A stretch of 5,243 nucleotides of DNA from assembly GCA_027073875.1 (NCBI GenBank), contig JALTEO010000417.1:1-5243 (forward strand). Reading direction: 5' to 3'. Shown one piece after another: positions 1 to 5,243 of this stretch (position 1 is the stretch's first letter; each line of letters starts with the position of its first letter). The position numbers were made by a program, and so were the translations under genes. This stretch comes from Bacteroidales bacterium (GTDB lineage Bacteria > Bacteroidota > Bacteroidia > Bacteroidales > JALTDM01). A model generated the notes under the pieces. The model was not told the DNA's origin, did no database searches, and was given only the letters and a program-made list of their open reading frames with translations.

Positions 1-1843
1 GTAAAAAATAACTGTCTGTAAACGGATATTTTTCAAGAATCTTTGCCGAAGGTGAAGTAACAGGATGCTGAAAACCATAGTTATTCCATTCTGAATCAAC
101 TTTTTTTATAATTTCAGGGTGATTTGCCAGCATCCGTGGCCATTTGCCATACGGATTTTTAATTTTGGGTTTATTACGGGCATCTATAACTAATATTTTT
201 TGTTCCTTTATGAGTAAAACATCTGCTGAAATATCAATATTGGAAAGTGCCAGCCAAGTTAAAAAATCCTCTTCATCAGCTCTCACGGGAATATCAGAAA
301 AAATGACGAATCTTATGCCTTCTGTTTTTGACAACTGAGAATTAAAATCATTCCAAATTTCTTCCAGCGTTTTTTCCGGATTATTTGTTTTTACGAACAG
401 AACGGTTTTATCTAAAAATGTAGTGAGAGAGTATGTTGAATCATTTTTCAAATCAAAATTGCCAACAGTTTTTGGTTGTTGGTGTGTTTTTCCGGTTGCA
501 TCAATTAATAGTTTCCCACCAAAAACTTTTTCCCTTGCTGCGTGGTCGAGTACATCCAGATTACCTTGCGAGAAATATAAATCTTTGCCGAAATCGCAGT
601 TAATAAGTACTTCTTTTGCCACTTGCCTGTAATCGTTAACATCTACGGAAGAATCAACGACAATTAAAACTTTGTTAAACATCATTTGTCCTGCTCCCCA
701 CAAGGCATGAGCAACTTTCCATGCGTGTCCGGGGAATTTTTTCTCGATTGAAACCACAGCTAAGTTATGGGCTACTCCTGCAAACGGCAGGTTCATATCA
801 ACAATTTCGGGCAATAATGTTTGTTTTATTAATGGCAGAAAAATTCGTTCTGTCGCTTTCCCGAGCCAAGCATCTTCTTGTGGCGGAATACCTACAATGG
901 TAGTGGGATAAATTGCATTGTCTTTGTAAGTAATTGCTGTTATATGAAATTTTGGATACAGGTCAGGCAACGAATAAAAGCCGGTATGGTCGCCGAATGG
1001 TCCTTCCGTAACAAAGTCTTCTTCCGTATCAACATAGCCCTCAATAACAATGTCGCAGTCTGCCGGTACTTCAATATCCTGTGTAATACATTTTACAAGT
1101 TCTACCTGTTTCTTTCGTAAAAATCCCGCTAAGATATATTCATCAACATCGTCGGGCAAGGGAGCCGTTGCCACATAAGTATAAACAGGGTCGCCTCCTA
1201 ATGCTACGGCAACGGGCATTTGCTTTTTCAATTTTTTATATTTGTCAAAATGTGCCGCACCGCCTTTATGAATGTGCCAGTGCATACCTGTTGTTTTTTC
1301 GTCAAAAACCTGCATACGATACATACCGAGGTTTCGATTGCCTGTCTCAGGGTCTTTAGTGTGCACCAATGGGAGCGTAATGAATTTCCCACCATCGGCA
1401 GGCCAGCATTTCAGTATGGGAAAAACAGACAAATCGGGTTCTCTCATTATATTTTGTTGGCAAACACCTCTGCCCGAAACGGACTTTGGCATCCACGAAG
1501 CAAATGCTTTGAGTTGCGGCAACAGTTTTAACTTATCGAAAAATGAATGTCGCGGAACTGATAGTGTATCAAAGATTTGCGATATTTCTTTCCCAATATC
1601 GTTTAAACAAGAAACGCCAAAAATGGCAGCTGTTCGTTTTTCTGTCCCGAAAAGATTAATGAGCAATGGGAATCCCGTACCGTTATTTTCAAACAACAGG
1701 GCTTTATTTTGATTGCCGGACTTAACAATCCTGTCAGCAATTTCAGTGATTTCCAATTCCGGTGATACCGGTTTAGCGATACGAATCAGCTCCTTTTCGT
1801 GTTCAAATTTCTTGATGAAGTGTTCCAAATCCCGTTTCTTCAT
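1..1843 (-). CDS. mqnL: UbiD-family decarboxylase, menaquinone (futalosine pathway) type; 3' end cut by window edge
   Basis: The reading frame is open for 614 codons from the ATG at 1843 to the left edge with no stop. UbiD-family enzymes use prenylated FMN to decarboxylate aromatic or unsaturated acids. Family hallmarks are visible: the NLGMYR segment (residues 171-176), whose Arg176 matches the conserved active-site Arg; EGPFGDHTG (280-288), whose Glu280 and Asp285 correspond to the conserved E-x4-E/D acid pair; and a C-terminal extension from about residue 460, longer than E. coli UbiD (about 500 residues). That length, and the futalosine hydrolase gene directly upstream, point to the menaquinone decarboxylase subgroup (SCO4490-like, MqnL) rather than ubiquinone UbiD. 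It would act on the 1,4-dihydroxy-6-naphthoate-derived intermediate in the cytoplasm or at the membrane. The start is supported by an AAGGA four bases upstream and by the ATGA overlap with mqnB. From the family length, only a few C-terminal residues should be missing. The family is certain; the exact substrate is inferred from context. Confidence 0.93.
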   Translation of the reverse strand, partial: MKKRDLEHFIKKFEHEKELIRIAKPVSPELEITEIADRIVKSGNQNKALLFENNGTGFPLLINLFGTEKRTAAIFGVSCLNDIGKEISQIFDTLSVPRHSFFDKLKLLPQLKAFASWMPKSVSGRGVCQQNIMREPDLSVFPILKCWPADGGKFITLPLVHTKDPETGNRNLGMYRMQVFDEKTTGMHWHIHKGGAAHFDKYKKLKKQMPVAVALGGDPVYTYVATAPLPDDVDEYILAGFLRKKQVELVKCITQDIEVPADCDIVIEGYVDTEEDFVTEGPFGDHTGFYSLPDLYPKFHITAITYKDNAIYPTTIVGIPPQEDAWLGKATERIFLPLIKQTLLPEIVDMNLPFAGVAHNLAVVSIEKKFPGHAWKVAHALWGAGQMMFNKVLIVVDSSVDVNDYRQVAKEVLINCDFGKDLYFSQGNLDVLDHAAREKVFGGKLLIDATGKTHQQPKTVGNFDLKNDSTYSLTTFLDKTVLFVKTNNPEKTLEEIWNDFNSQLSKTEGIRFVIFSDIPVRADEEDFLTWLALSNIDISADVLLIKEQKILVIDARNKPKIKNPYGKWPRMLANHPEIIKKVDSEWNNYGFQHPVTSPSAKILEKYPFTDSYFL

Positions 1844-2481
1844 ATCTTCCTTTCTAAATATTTATTCAAGTTTGAGATTGCCAAATCAATATCCCAATTT
1901 TTTTTGTTCCGTGGCTCTACTTTATTTGAAATACAACGAATACCGGCAAAGGAAATATTTTTTTTCAATCCCACATAAAAAAAAGCTGCCGACTCCATTG
2001 TCTCAATGTCGGAATTAAATTGTTTTTGACGGTTATCAATTAGTGTGGTACTGCCACTTGTCGTTTGTACCGTAATGCCTTTTGTTTGTGGTAACGATAC
2101 ATCAAACGGTGTCGGATTTTTCAACCATCCGTTGTTAAACGGGAAATTATTTTTTTTAAAAAGTCCTATATCGTCGGCAGGAATAAATTGACCATTATTA
2201 TCCACGCCAAAATCACCAAATATATCGGTGGCTACTTCCACAACGGTTCCAATAGCAAGCAATGGCGAAAAACTTCCGGCAATTCCGGCATTGATTAATT
2301 GGTCGTAGCTGTCAATTTTCGGATTTGCCAATAAATGATATATCGTTTGAACTGCTCCGGCTCCGGTTATTAAAATATCAACCGTGTCTGATAACGGAAA
2401 CAGGTTATTGTCCGGTTTTCCGGCTTTATCCAATAACGGACGAACTTCTTTCTCGGTGGCAGCGACAATTAATTTTTTCAT
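1840..2481 (-). CDS. mqnB: Futalosine hydrolase MqnB
   Basis: A 213-residue protein of the nucleoside phosphorylase/MTAN superfamily. MqnB hydrolyses the N-glycosidic bond of futalosine (or of aminodeoxyfutalosine in some lineages), releasing the base and giving dehypoxanthine futalosine for menaquinone synthesis. Visible features are the N-terminal strand MKKLIVAATEKEV (1-13), the glycine-rich ITGAGAVQT (38-46), NAGIAGSF (64-71), ETMESAAFFYV (160-170), whose ME pair matches the ribose-binding Met-Glu of MTAN-like enzymes, and a C-terminal RCISNKVEPRNKKNW (182-196) that I recognise as typical of futalosine hydrolases. Length is normal for the family. I chose ATG 2481 because the protein then starts at the conserved strand; the in-frame TTG at 2499 would add six residues and overlaps the putative -7 box. 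No Shine-Dalgarno sequence is visible, as is common in Bacteroidota. The gene is first in a two-gene unit with the UbiD-type decarboxylase and shares ATGA with it. Confidence 0.93.
   Translation of the reverse strand: MKKLIVAATEKEVRPLLDKAGKPDNNLFPLSDTVDILITGAGAVQTIYHLLANPKIDSYDQLINAGIAGSFSPLLAIGTVVEVATDIFGDFGVDNNGQFIPADDIGLFKKNNFPFNNGWLKNPTPFDVSLPQTKGITVQTTSGSTTLIDNRQKQFNSDIETMESAAFFYVGLKKNISFAGIRCISNKVEPRNKKNWDIDLAISNLNKYLERKI
1844..1855 (-). promoter_or_regulatory. Ribosome binding site of the UbiD-type decarboxylase, inside the end of mqnB
   Basis: On the minus strand the sequence AGAAAGGAAGAT directly precedes the ATG at 1843. AAGGA (1848-1852) lies four bases before the start and is the clearest Shine-Dalgarno-like motif at any start in this window. 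It lies within the last codons of mqnB, whose TGA (1842-1840) overlaps the ATG as ATGA. This arrangement suggests translational coupling by stop-restart, which would keep the two menaquinone enzymes in step. Confidence 0.6.
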
Positions 2482-2625
2482 CAAACAAATAAAATTCAAA
2501 TTTATTAAAATTAAATTACTCGTAGCACTAAAAAGGGGAATTGTAAACTAAATCTTTTTTAAAAATTGCAAAAAAACATAATCTGAATGCTATTAATGTA
2601 TTTAATTTGTAAAGAATTTAATGGT
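2482..2625. promoter_or_regulatory. Divergent intergenic region between mqnB and folE
   Basis: About 144 very AT-rich bases separate two head-to-head genes, so promoters in both directions must lie here. The mqnB direction has the -7 box listed separately. In the folE direction TTAATTTG (2602-2609) is one base off TAnnTTTG and lies 16 bases before ATG 2626, but no TTG is found at the right distance upstream. A-tracts and T-tracts (2551-2576) may bend the DNA or act as an upstream element. No clear operator palindrome or riboswitch fold is visible. Confidence 0.45.
2497..2504 (-). promoter_or_regulatory. Candidate Bacteroidota -7 box for mqnB
   Basis: The minus strand reads TAAATTTG, a perfect match to the Bacteroidota sigma-ABfr -7 consensus TAnnTTTG, ending 15 bases before the mqnB ATG. 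A clear -33 TTG is not seen at the usual spacing, so this is half a promoter. If real, the leader is only about 8-10 bases and the alternative TTG start at 2499 would not be transcribed. Confidence 0.35.
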
Positions 2626-3252
2626 ATGGATTTTTTATCAACAGAAAAAACAGATTCCGGCTTTGCCAAGATAGAACGGTTTGATAAAAACCGGATTGAA
2701 CAGTTAACGAAGCACTATAAAGAAATAATTAAACTAATTGGTGAAGACGCTGAAAGAGAAGGTTTATTAGATACGCCTGAGAGAGTTGCCAAAGCCATGC
2801 TTTTCCTGACACAGGGTTATGATATGGACCCGAAAGCTATTTTAGAATCGGCTTTGTTTACTGATGATTACAAGGAGATGATTGTTGTTAAGGATATTGA
2901 AATTTTTTCAATGTGCGAACATCATATGCTTCCTTTCATTGGAAAAGCCCATGTGGCATATATTCCCAATGGCAAAATTACCGGATTGAGTAAGATAGCC
3001 CGTGTGGTAGAAGTTTATGCCCGCCGTTTACAGATACAGGAGAAATTAACGCGGCAAATAAAAGACTGTATTCAAGAAACGCTTAATCCGCTTGGCGTAG
3101 CAGTAGTTATTGAAGCCCGGCATTTGTGTATGCAGATGCGTGGGGTACAAAAACAAAATTCTGTAACGACTACCTCCGATTTTACCGGAGCTTTTCAAAA
3201 CCAAAATACCAGACAGGAATTTTTAAATTTAATAGGACACAATTTTCATTAA
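2626..3252 (+). CDS. folE: GTP cyclohydrolase I FolE
   Basis: A 208-residue GTP cyclohydrolase I. It converts GTP to 7,8-dihydroneopterin triphosphate plus formate in the cytoplasm, the first step to folate and other pterins (and to queuosine-type bases through QueD). The zinc site is intact: Cys97 and His100 in MCEHHMLPF (96-104), and Cys168 in HLCMQMRGV (166-174), matching E. coli Cys110, His113 and Cys181. His99 corresponds to catalytic His112, and His166 to His179. The substrate-pocket segments GKITGLSKIARVVEVYARR (116-134) and QNSVTTTS (177-184) are also conserved, so this is the zinc-dependent type I enzyme. Family alignment begins near residue 20. In-frame ATGs at 2587 and 2596 would add 13 or 10 residues of unconserved MLLMYLICKEFNG-type sequence, so 2626 is preferred but not proven. 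fabD follows after 12 bases, suggesting an operon. Confidence 0.96.
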   Translation: MDFLSTEKTDSGFAKIERFDKNRIEQLTKHYKEIIKLIGEDAEREGLLDTPERVAKAMLFLTQGYDMDPKAILESALFTDDYKEMIVVKDIEIFSMCEHHMLPFIGKAHVAYIPNGKITGLSKIARVVEVYARRLQIQEKLTRQIKDCIQETLNPLGVAVVIEARHLCMQMRGVQKQNSVTTTSDFTGAFQNQNTRQEFLNLIGHNFH

Positions 3253-3264
3253 ACCAAATTTTGT

Positions 3265-4167
3265 ATGAAAGCTTTTGTTTTTCCCGGACAGGGTGCCCAG
3301 TTTGAAGGTATGGGCAAAGACTTATATGAGCAATCACCCATAGCAAAAGATTTGTTTGAAAAAGCAAACGATATTCTCGGTTTCCGTATCACGGACATTA
3401 TGTTTGAAGGTACGGCAGACGACTTGAAACAAACAAAGGTAACTCAGCCCGCTATTTTTCTACACTCTGTTATTTTGAACGAATTGATGACAAAAGATCT
3501 GAAACCGGATATGGTAGCAGGACATTCTTTGGGCGAATTTTCCGCTTTGGTGGTTAATAAAGCATTACAATTTGAAGACGGGCTGACATTAGTAAGTAAA
3601 CGAGCCCTTGCCATGCAGAAAGCATGTGAATTGGAACCGTCAACTATGGCGGCTATCTTAGGATTAGACGAACATACGATTATAGACATTTGCCAAAATA
3701 TTACCAGTGATGGTGCAGTGGTTGTTCCTGCCAATTTTAACAGTCCCGGACAAATTGTTATTTCCGGTTCGGAAAAAGGAATTGACAGAGCCATTGAACT
3801 ATTAAAAGATATGGGTGCTCGCCGTGCTATTAAGTTGAATGTTGGCGGAGCATTTCATTCACCGCTGATGGAACCGGCACGGGTAGAACTGGAAGAAGCT
3901 ATCCGTAATACAAAATTTGCCGAACCTATTTGCCCCGTTTATCAAAATGCAGTTGCCAAAGCGGTGTCAAATCCTGCTGACATTCAAGAAAATCTGATAA
4001 GACAGTTAACCGCACCGGTTCGTTGGACACATTCCGTTCAACAGATGATTGCTGATGGTGCAGAAGAGTTTGTGGAAATCGGTCCCGGCAATGTTTTGCA
4101 GGGATTAATCAAAAAAATTGACCGCACAGTGGCTACACGAGGCATTCAATCACTGGCGGTATCGTAA
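3265..4167 (+). CDS. fabD: Malonyl-CoA:acyl carrier protein transacylase FabD
   Basis: A full-length 300-residue FabD, which transfers malonyl from CoA to holo-ACP through a serine ester to supply the elongating unit of type II fatty-acid synthesis in the cytoplasm. Motifs run in family order: FPGQGAQ (6-12), with Gln9 matching the oxyanion-hole Gln11 of E. coli; GHSLGE (86-91), with nucleophile Ser88; Arg113 in KRALAMQ, which binds the malonyl carboxylate; AFHSPLM (196-202), with catalytic His198; and GPGNVLQGL (273-281) near the C-terminus. All key residues are present, with no sign of an inserted domain or of a polyketide-synthase fusion. The ATG at 3265 gives the usual N-terminus immediately before the first strand. 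No Shine-Dalgarno sequence is seen. Usual fab partners (fabH, fabG, acpP) are not adjacent; the gene sits between folE and an FKBP isomerase. Confidence 0.97.
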   Translation: MKAFVFPGQGAQFEGMGKDLYEQSPIAKDLFEKANDILGFRITDIMFEGTADDLKQTKVTQPAIFLHSVILNELMTKDLKPDMVAGHSLGEFSALVVNKALQFEDGLTLVSKRALAMQKACELEPSTMAAILGLDEHTIIDICQNITSDGAVVVPANFNSPGQIVISGSEKGIDRAIELLKDMGARRAIKLNVGGAFHSPLMEPARVELEEAIRNTKFAEPICPVYQNAVAKAVSNPADIQENLIRQLTAPVRWTHSVQQMIADGAEEFVEIGPGNVLQGLIKKIDRTVATRGIQSLAVS

Positions 4168-4200
4168 AATGTTAACCAAATATTAATTAAAATAAACAAA

Positions 4201-4899
4201 ATGAAAAATGTATCTTTATTAGTCGGCGTAATGCTGATTTTATTGATTACCGGATGTAATCAAACAGGAAACAAGACCAAAGAAGCCAATCTGAAAACAA
4301 CCATTGACTCTGTAAGCTATGGTTTGGGAGTACTGGTTGCCAACGATTTCAAAAAAGGTTCGTATTATGATTCATTGGATTATGATATGTTTGTAACAGG
4401 TTTTATGGCTCGTGCTGATTCAGTTGATGTTAAAATATCACCCGAAGATGCCCAAAAGATTTTACAGTCATACGGAAAGCAGAAAGCAGCAGCAGAAGCT
4501 ATTGCCAATAAAAAAGCCGGCGAGGAATTTTTAGTACAGAATGCTCAAAAAGAGGGTGTTACTTCTTTGCCTGACGGCTTACAATATCAGGTTCTAAAAG
4601 AAGGAAAAGGTGAATCTCCAGACAGCAACGATGTGGTTACAGTTAACTACGAAGGAAAATTAATTAATGGAAGCGTTTTTGACAGCTCTTATAAAAACGG
4701 AAAACCTGCTACTTTCCCGTTGAATGGTGTCATCAAAGGATGGACAGAAGCACTGTTAATGATGAAGCCCGGTGCCAAATGGCGGATTTTTGTCCCATCT
4801 GACTTGGCTTATGGCGAAAGAGGTTATCCTAATTCTCCTATTAAACCAAACAGTGCATTGATTTTTGACATTGAATTGCTGTCGGTAGAAAAGAAATAG
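4201..4899 (+). CDS. FKBP-type peptidyl-prolyl cis-trans isomerase, lipoprotein
   Basis: A 232-residue Mip/FkpA-like lipoprotein that catalyses prolyl cis-trans isomerisation and assists folding in the cell envelope. The N-terminus is a lipoprotein signal: MKN, a hydrophobic stretch (4-16) and the lipobox LITGC with lipidated Cys19. An FKBP_N dimerisation region follows (about 32-120: DSVSYGLGVLVANDF, then the charged, Ala-rich helix 84-118). The FKBP_C catalytic domain spans about 125-230. Active-site residues typical of FKBPs are present: Tyr150, Phe160-Asp161, Val177-Ile178 and Trp181 in GVIKGW, Tyr204 in AYGERG, and Phe222 in ALIFDIELL. Asn20 at +2 after the Cys does not indicate surface export; location is most likely periplasmic-facing membrane. 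The start follows an A-rich leader without Shine-Dalgarno, 33 bases after fabD, so co-transcription is likely. The gene symbol is left open because fkpA, fklB and mip usage varies. Confidence 0.95.
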   Translation: MKNVSLLVGVMLILLITGCNQTGNKTKEANLKTTIDSVSYGLGVLVANDFKKGSYYDSLDYDMFVTGFMARADSVDVKISPEDAQKILQSYGKQKAAAEAIANKKAGEEFLVQNAQKEGVTSLPDGLQYQVLKEGKGESPDSNDVVTVNYEGKLINGSVFDSSYKNGKPATFPLNGVIKGWTEALLMMKPGAKWRIFVPSDLAYGERGYPNSPIKPNSALIFDIELLSVEKK

Positions 4900-4978
4900 C
4901 TGACGCGACTGTTTCGTTGTAAATATTAAGACATTTGCAAAACCTAAAAGAAGCTGTCGTTCTATGTTTGCCGTCATT

Positions 4979-5017
4979 CCGAACTTGCCTGTCCTCGAAA
5001 TGTTTTCGGGAGTTCGG
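4979..5017. repeat. Stem-loop 1 of the palindromic element
   Basis: CCGAACT (4979-4985) pairs perfectly with AGTTCGG (5011-5017). Inside it, CGAAA (4996-5000) pairs with TTTCG (5004-5008), capped by a three-base loop. The two nested stems could fold in RNA or as a DNA cruciform. Confidence 0.5.
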
Positions 5018-5040
5018 AATCTACCGATGATGTGTAGATT
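5018..5040. repeat. Stem-loop 2 of the palindromic element
   Basis: AATCTAC (5018-5024) pairs perfectly with GTAGATT (5034-5040) around a nine-base loop. It begins at the base after stem-loop 1 ends, and a further AGATTC (5043-5048) can compete for the same left arm, since GAATCT covers 5017-5022. Confidence 0.45.
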
Positions 5041-5050
5041 ATAGATTCTG

Positions 5051-5097
5051 TCCGAAGGACTCTCCCAAAGGAATCCTCCCAAGGGGATTCTTTCGGA
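5051..5097. repeat. Stem-loop 3 of the palindromic element with an internal tandem duplication
   Basis: TCCGAA (5051-5056) pairs with TTCGGA (5092-5097), and GAATCC (5071-5076) pairs with GGATTC (5085-5090). Two imperfect tandem units, CTCCCAAAGGAATC (5062-5075) and CTCCCAAGGGGATTC (5076-5090), lie inside, so the right stem may have arisen by local duplication. Confidence 0.45.
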
Positions 5098-5161
5098 ACT
5101 TGGAAGAAATAAAACCGGAATGACAAAATCAGAAGTTTTGCAAAGGTCTCAATGTAATAAA

Positions 5162-5183
5162 CCACACGAAAGGATTCGTGCGG
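5162..5183. other. Small hairpin just outside the palindromic element
   Basis: CACGAA (5165-5170) pairs with TTCGTG (5175-5180) around AGGA. CC (5162-5163) and GG (5182-5183) extend the stem past one A-C mismatch. No T-run follows on either strand close enough for a canonical intrinsic terminator, so its role is unknown; a weak terminator or the edge of another repeat is possible. Confidence 0.3.
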
Positions 5184-5243
5184 GAGCAGGGATGATTTGC
5201 CATTTAATATGCAACAAGCATATCATATATTAATGCTAAATAT
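5184..5243. other. AT-rich sequence with no recognised gene
   Basis: The last 60 bases hold no supportable reading frame. ATATGC (5207-5212) and GCATAT (5218-5223) form a short palindrome that may be chance in AT-rich DNA, or an operator for a gene beyond the right edge. Confidence 0.3.

Larger units (their letters stand above)
4925..5153. repeat. MITE-like imperfect palindromic element with terminal inverted repeats
   Basis: A non-coding block of about 229 bases bounded by inverted repeats: 4925-4943 (ATTAAGACATTTGCAAAAC) and 5135-5153, pairing at 17 of 19 positions. Further in, GTCATTCCG (4973-4981) and CGGAATGAC (5116-5124) form a perfect second inverted pair. TTCT (4960-4963) also matches AGAA (5131-5134), once 16 extra bases in the left arm (4944-4959) are allowed for. 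No open frame of transposase type lies inside, so it resembles a non-autonomous, insertion-sequence-derived element or an interspersed palindromic repeat. Target duplication is unclear: the flanks read GTAAAT on the left and GTAATA on the right, only partly alike. It lies just after the FKBP gene stop, where it could also end transcription or protect the 3' end of the mRNA. Copy number cannot be judged from one window. Confidence 0.6.

Noticed and set aside
144..1712. Several plus-strand open frames of 60-146 codons
   Set aside because: They lie antisense to the 614-codon decarboxylase frame, which has clear family motifs throughout; none of the plus-strand translations resembles a known protein.
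1713..2018. Plus-strand open frame of 101 codons
   Set aside because: It is antisense to the end of mqnB and the start of the decarboxylase, and its translation has no recognisable domain.
3182..3794. Minus-strand open frames at 3182-3367 and 3444-3794
   Set aside because: They are antisense shadows of folE and fabD, both of which carry complete catalytic motifs on the plus strand.
4900..4925. Intrinsic terminator directly after the FKBP gene
   Set aside because: No stable GC stem followed by a T-run is present between the stop codon and the repeat; any termination would have to rely on the repeat's own stems.
4925..5153. Single-spacer CRISPR or tRNA-like cloverleaf
   Set aside because: There are no regularly spaced direct repeats, and the stems do not match tRNA arm lengths or conserved bases. 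The symmetry is that of an inverted, not a direct, repeat.
4756..5165. Minus-strand open frames at 4756-5082 and 4974-5165
   Set aside because: They run through the palindromic repeat, and one is antisense to the FKBP domain. The peptides look like translated repeat sequence, with no transposase motif.
5155..5229. Minus-strand short frame ending in a TGA near 5155, as a possible gene tail
   Set aside because: An in-frame stop near the right edge limits it to about 24 codons, with no ribosome binding site and no recognised peptide.

Overview
The window looks like chromosomal DNA from a member of the Bacteroidota. The grounds are AT-rich sequence, A-rich leaders mostly without a Shine-Dalgarno sequence, one perfect match to the Bacteroidota -7 box (TAnnTTTG), and the style of the proteins (an FKBP_N/FKBP_C lipoprotein, a FabD, and a long UbiD-type decarboxylase). 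The genus cannot be named from the sequence alone.

Left half (1-2481, minus strand): two menaquinone genes of the futalosine route. mqnB (futalosine hydrolase) is followed, with a 4-base ATGA stop/start overlap, by a UbiD-family decarboxylase of the menaquinone type, here called mqnL. The decarboxylase runs off the left edge with probably only its last few codons missing. MqnB removes the base from a futalosine-type nucleoside. The UbiD-like enzyme is expected to decarboxylate the 1,4-dihydroxy-6-naphthoate-derived intermediate late in the same pathway. The pair therefore suggests that this organism makes menaquinone by the futalosine route rather than the classical MenFDHCEBA route.

Middle (2482-2625): an AT-rich divergent intergenic region that must hold the promoters of both arms. 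The mqnB side has a good -7 box; the folE side has only a weak candidate.

Right half (2626-4899, plus strand): folE (GTP cyclohydrolase I), fabD (malonyl-CoA:ACP transacylase) and an FKBP-type peptidyl-prolyl isomerase lipoprotein. They are separated by 12 and 33 bases and are probably co-transcribed. They serve unrelated housekeeping roles: pterin/folate supply, fatty-acid initiation and envelope protein folding.

Right end (4900-5243): no gene. It holds a roughly 229-base imperfect palindrome (4925-5153) with 19-base terminal inverted repeats and several nested stem-loops. This resembles a MITE or other interspersed palindromic repeat, and is followed by a small separate hairpin at 5162-5183. 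It is the only accessory-looking part of the window. I see no defence system, CRISPR array, tRNA, rRNA or complete insertion sequence.
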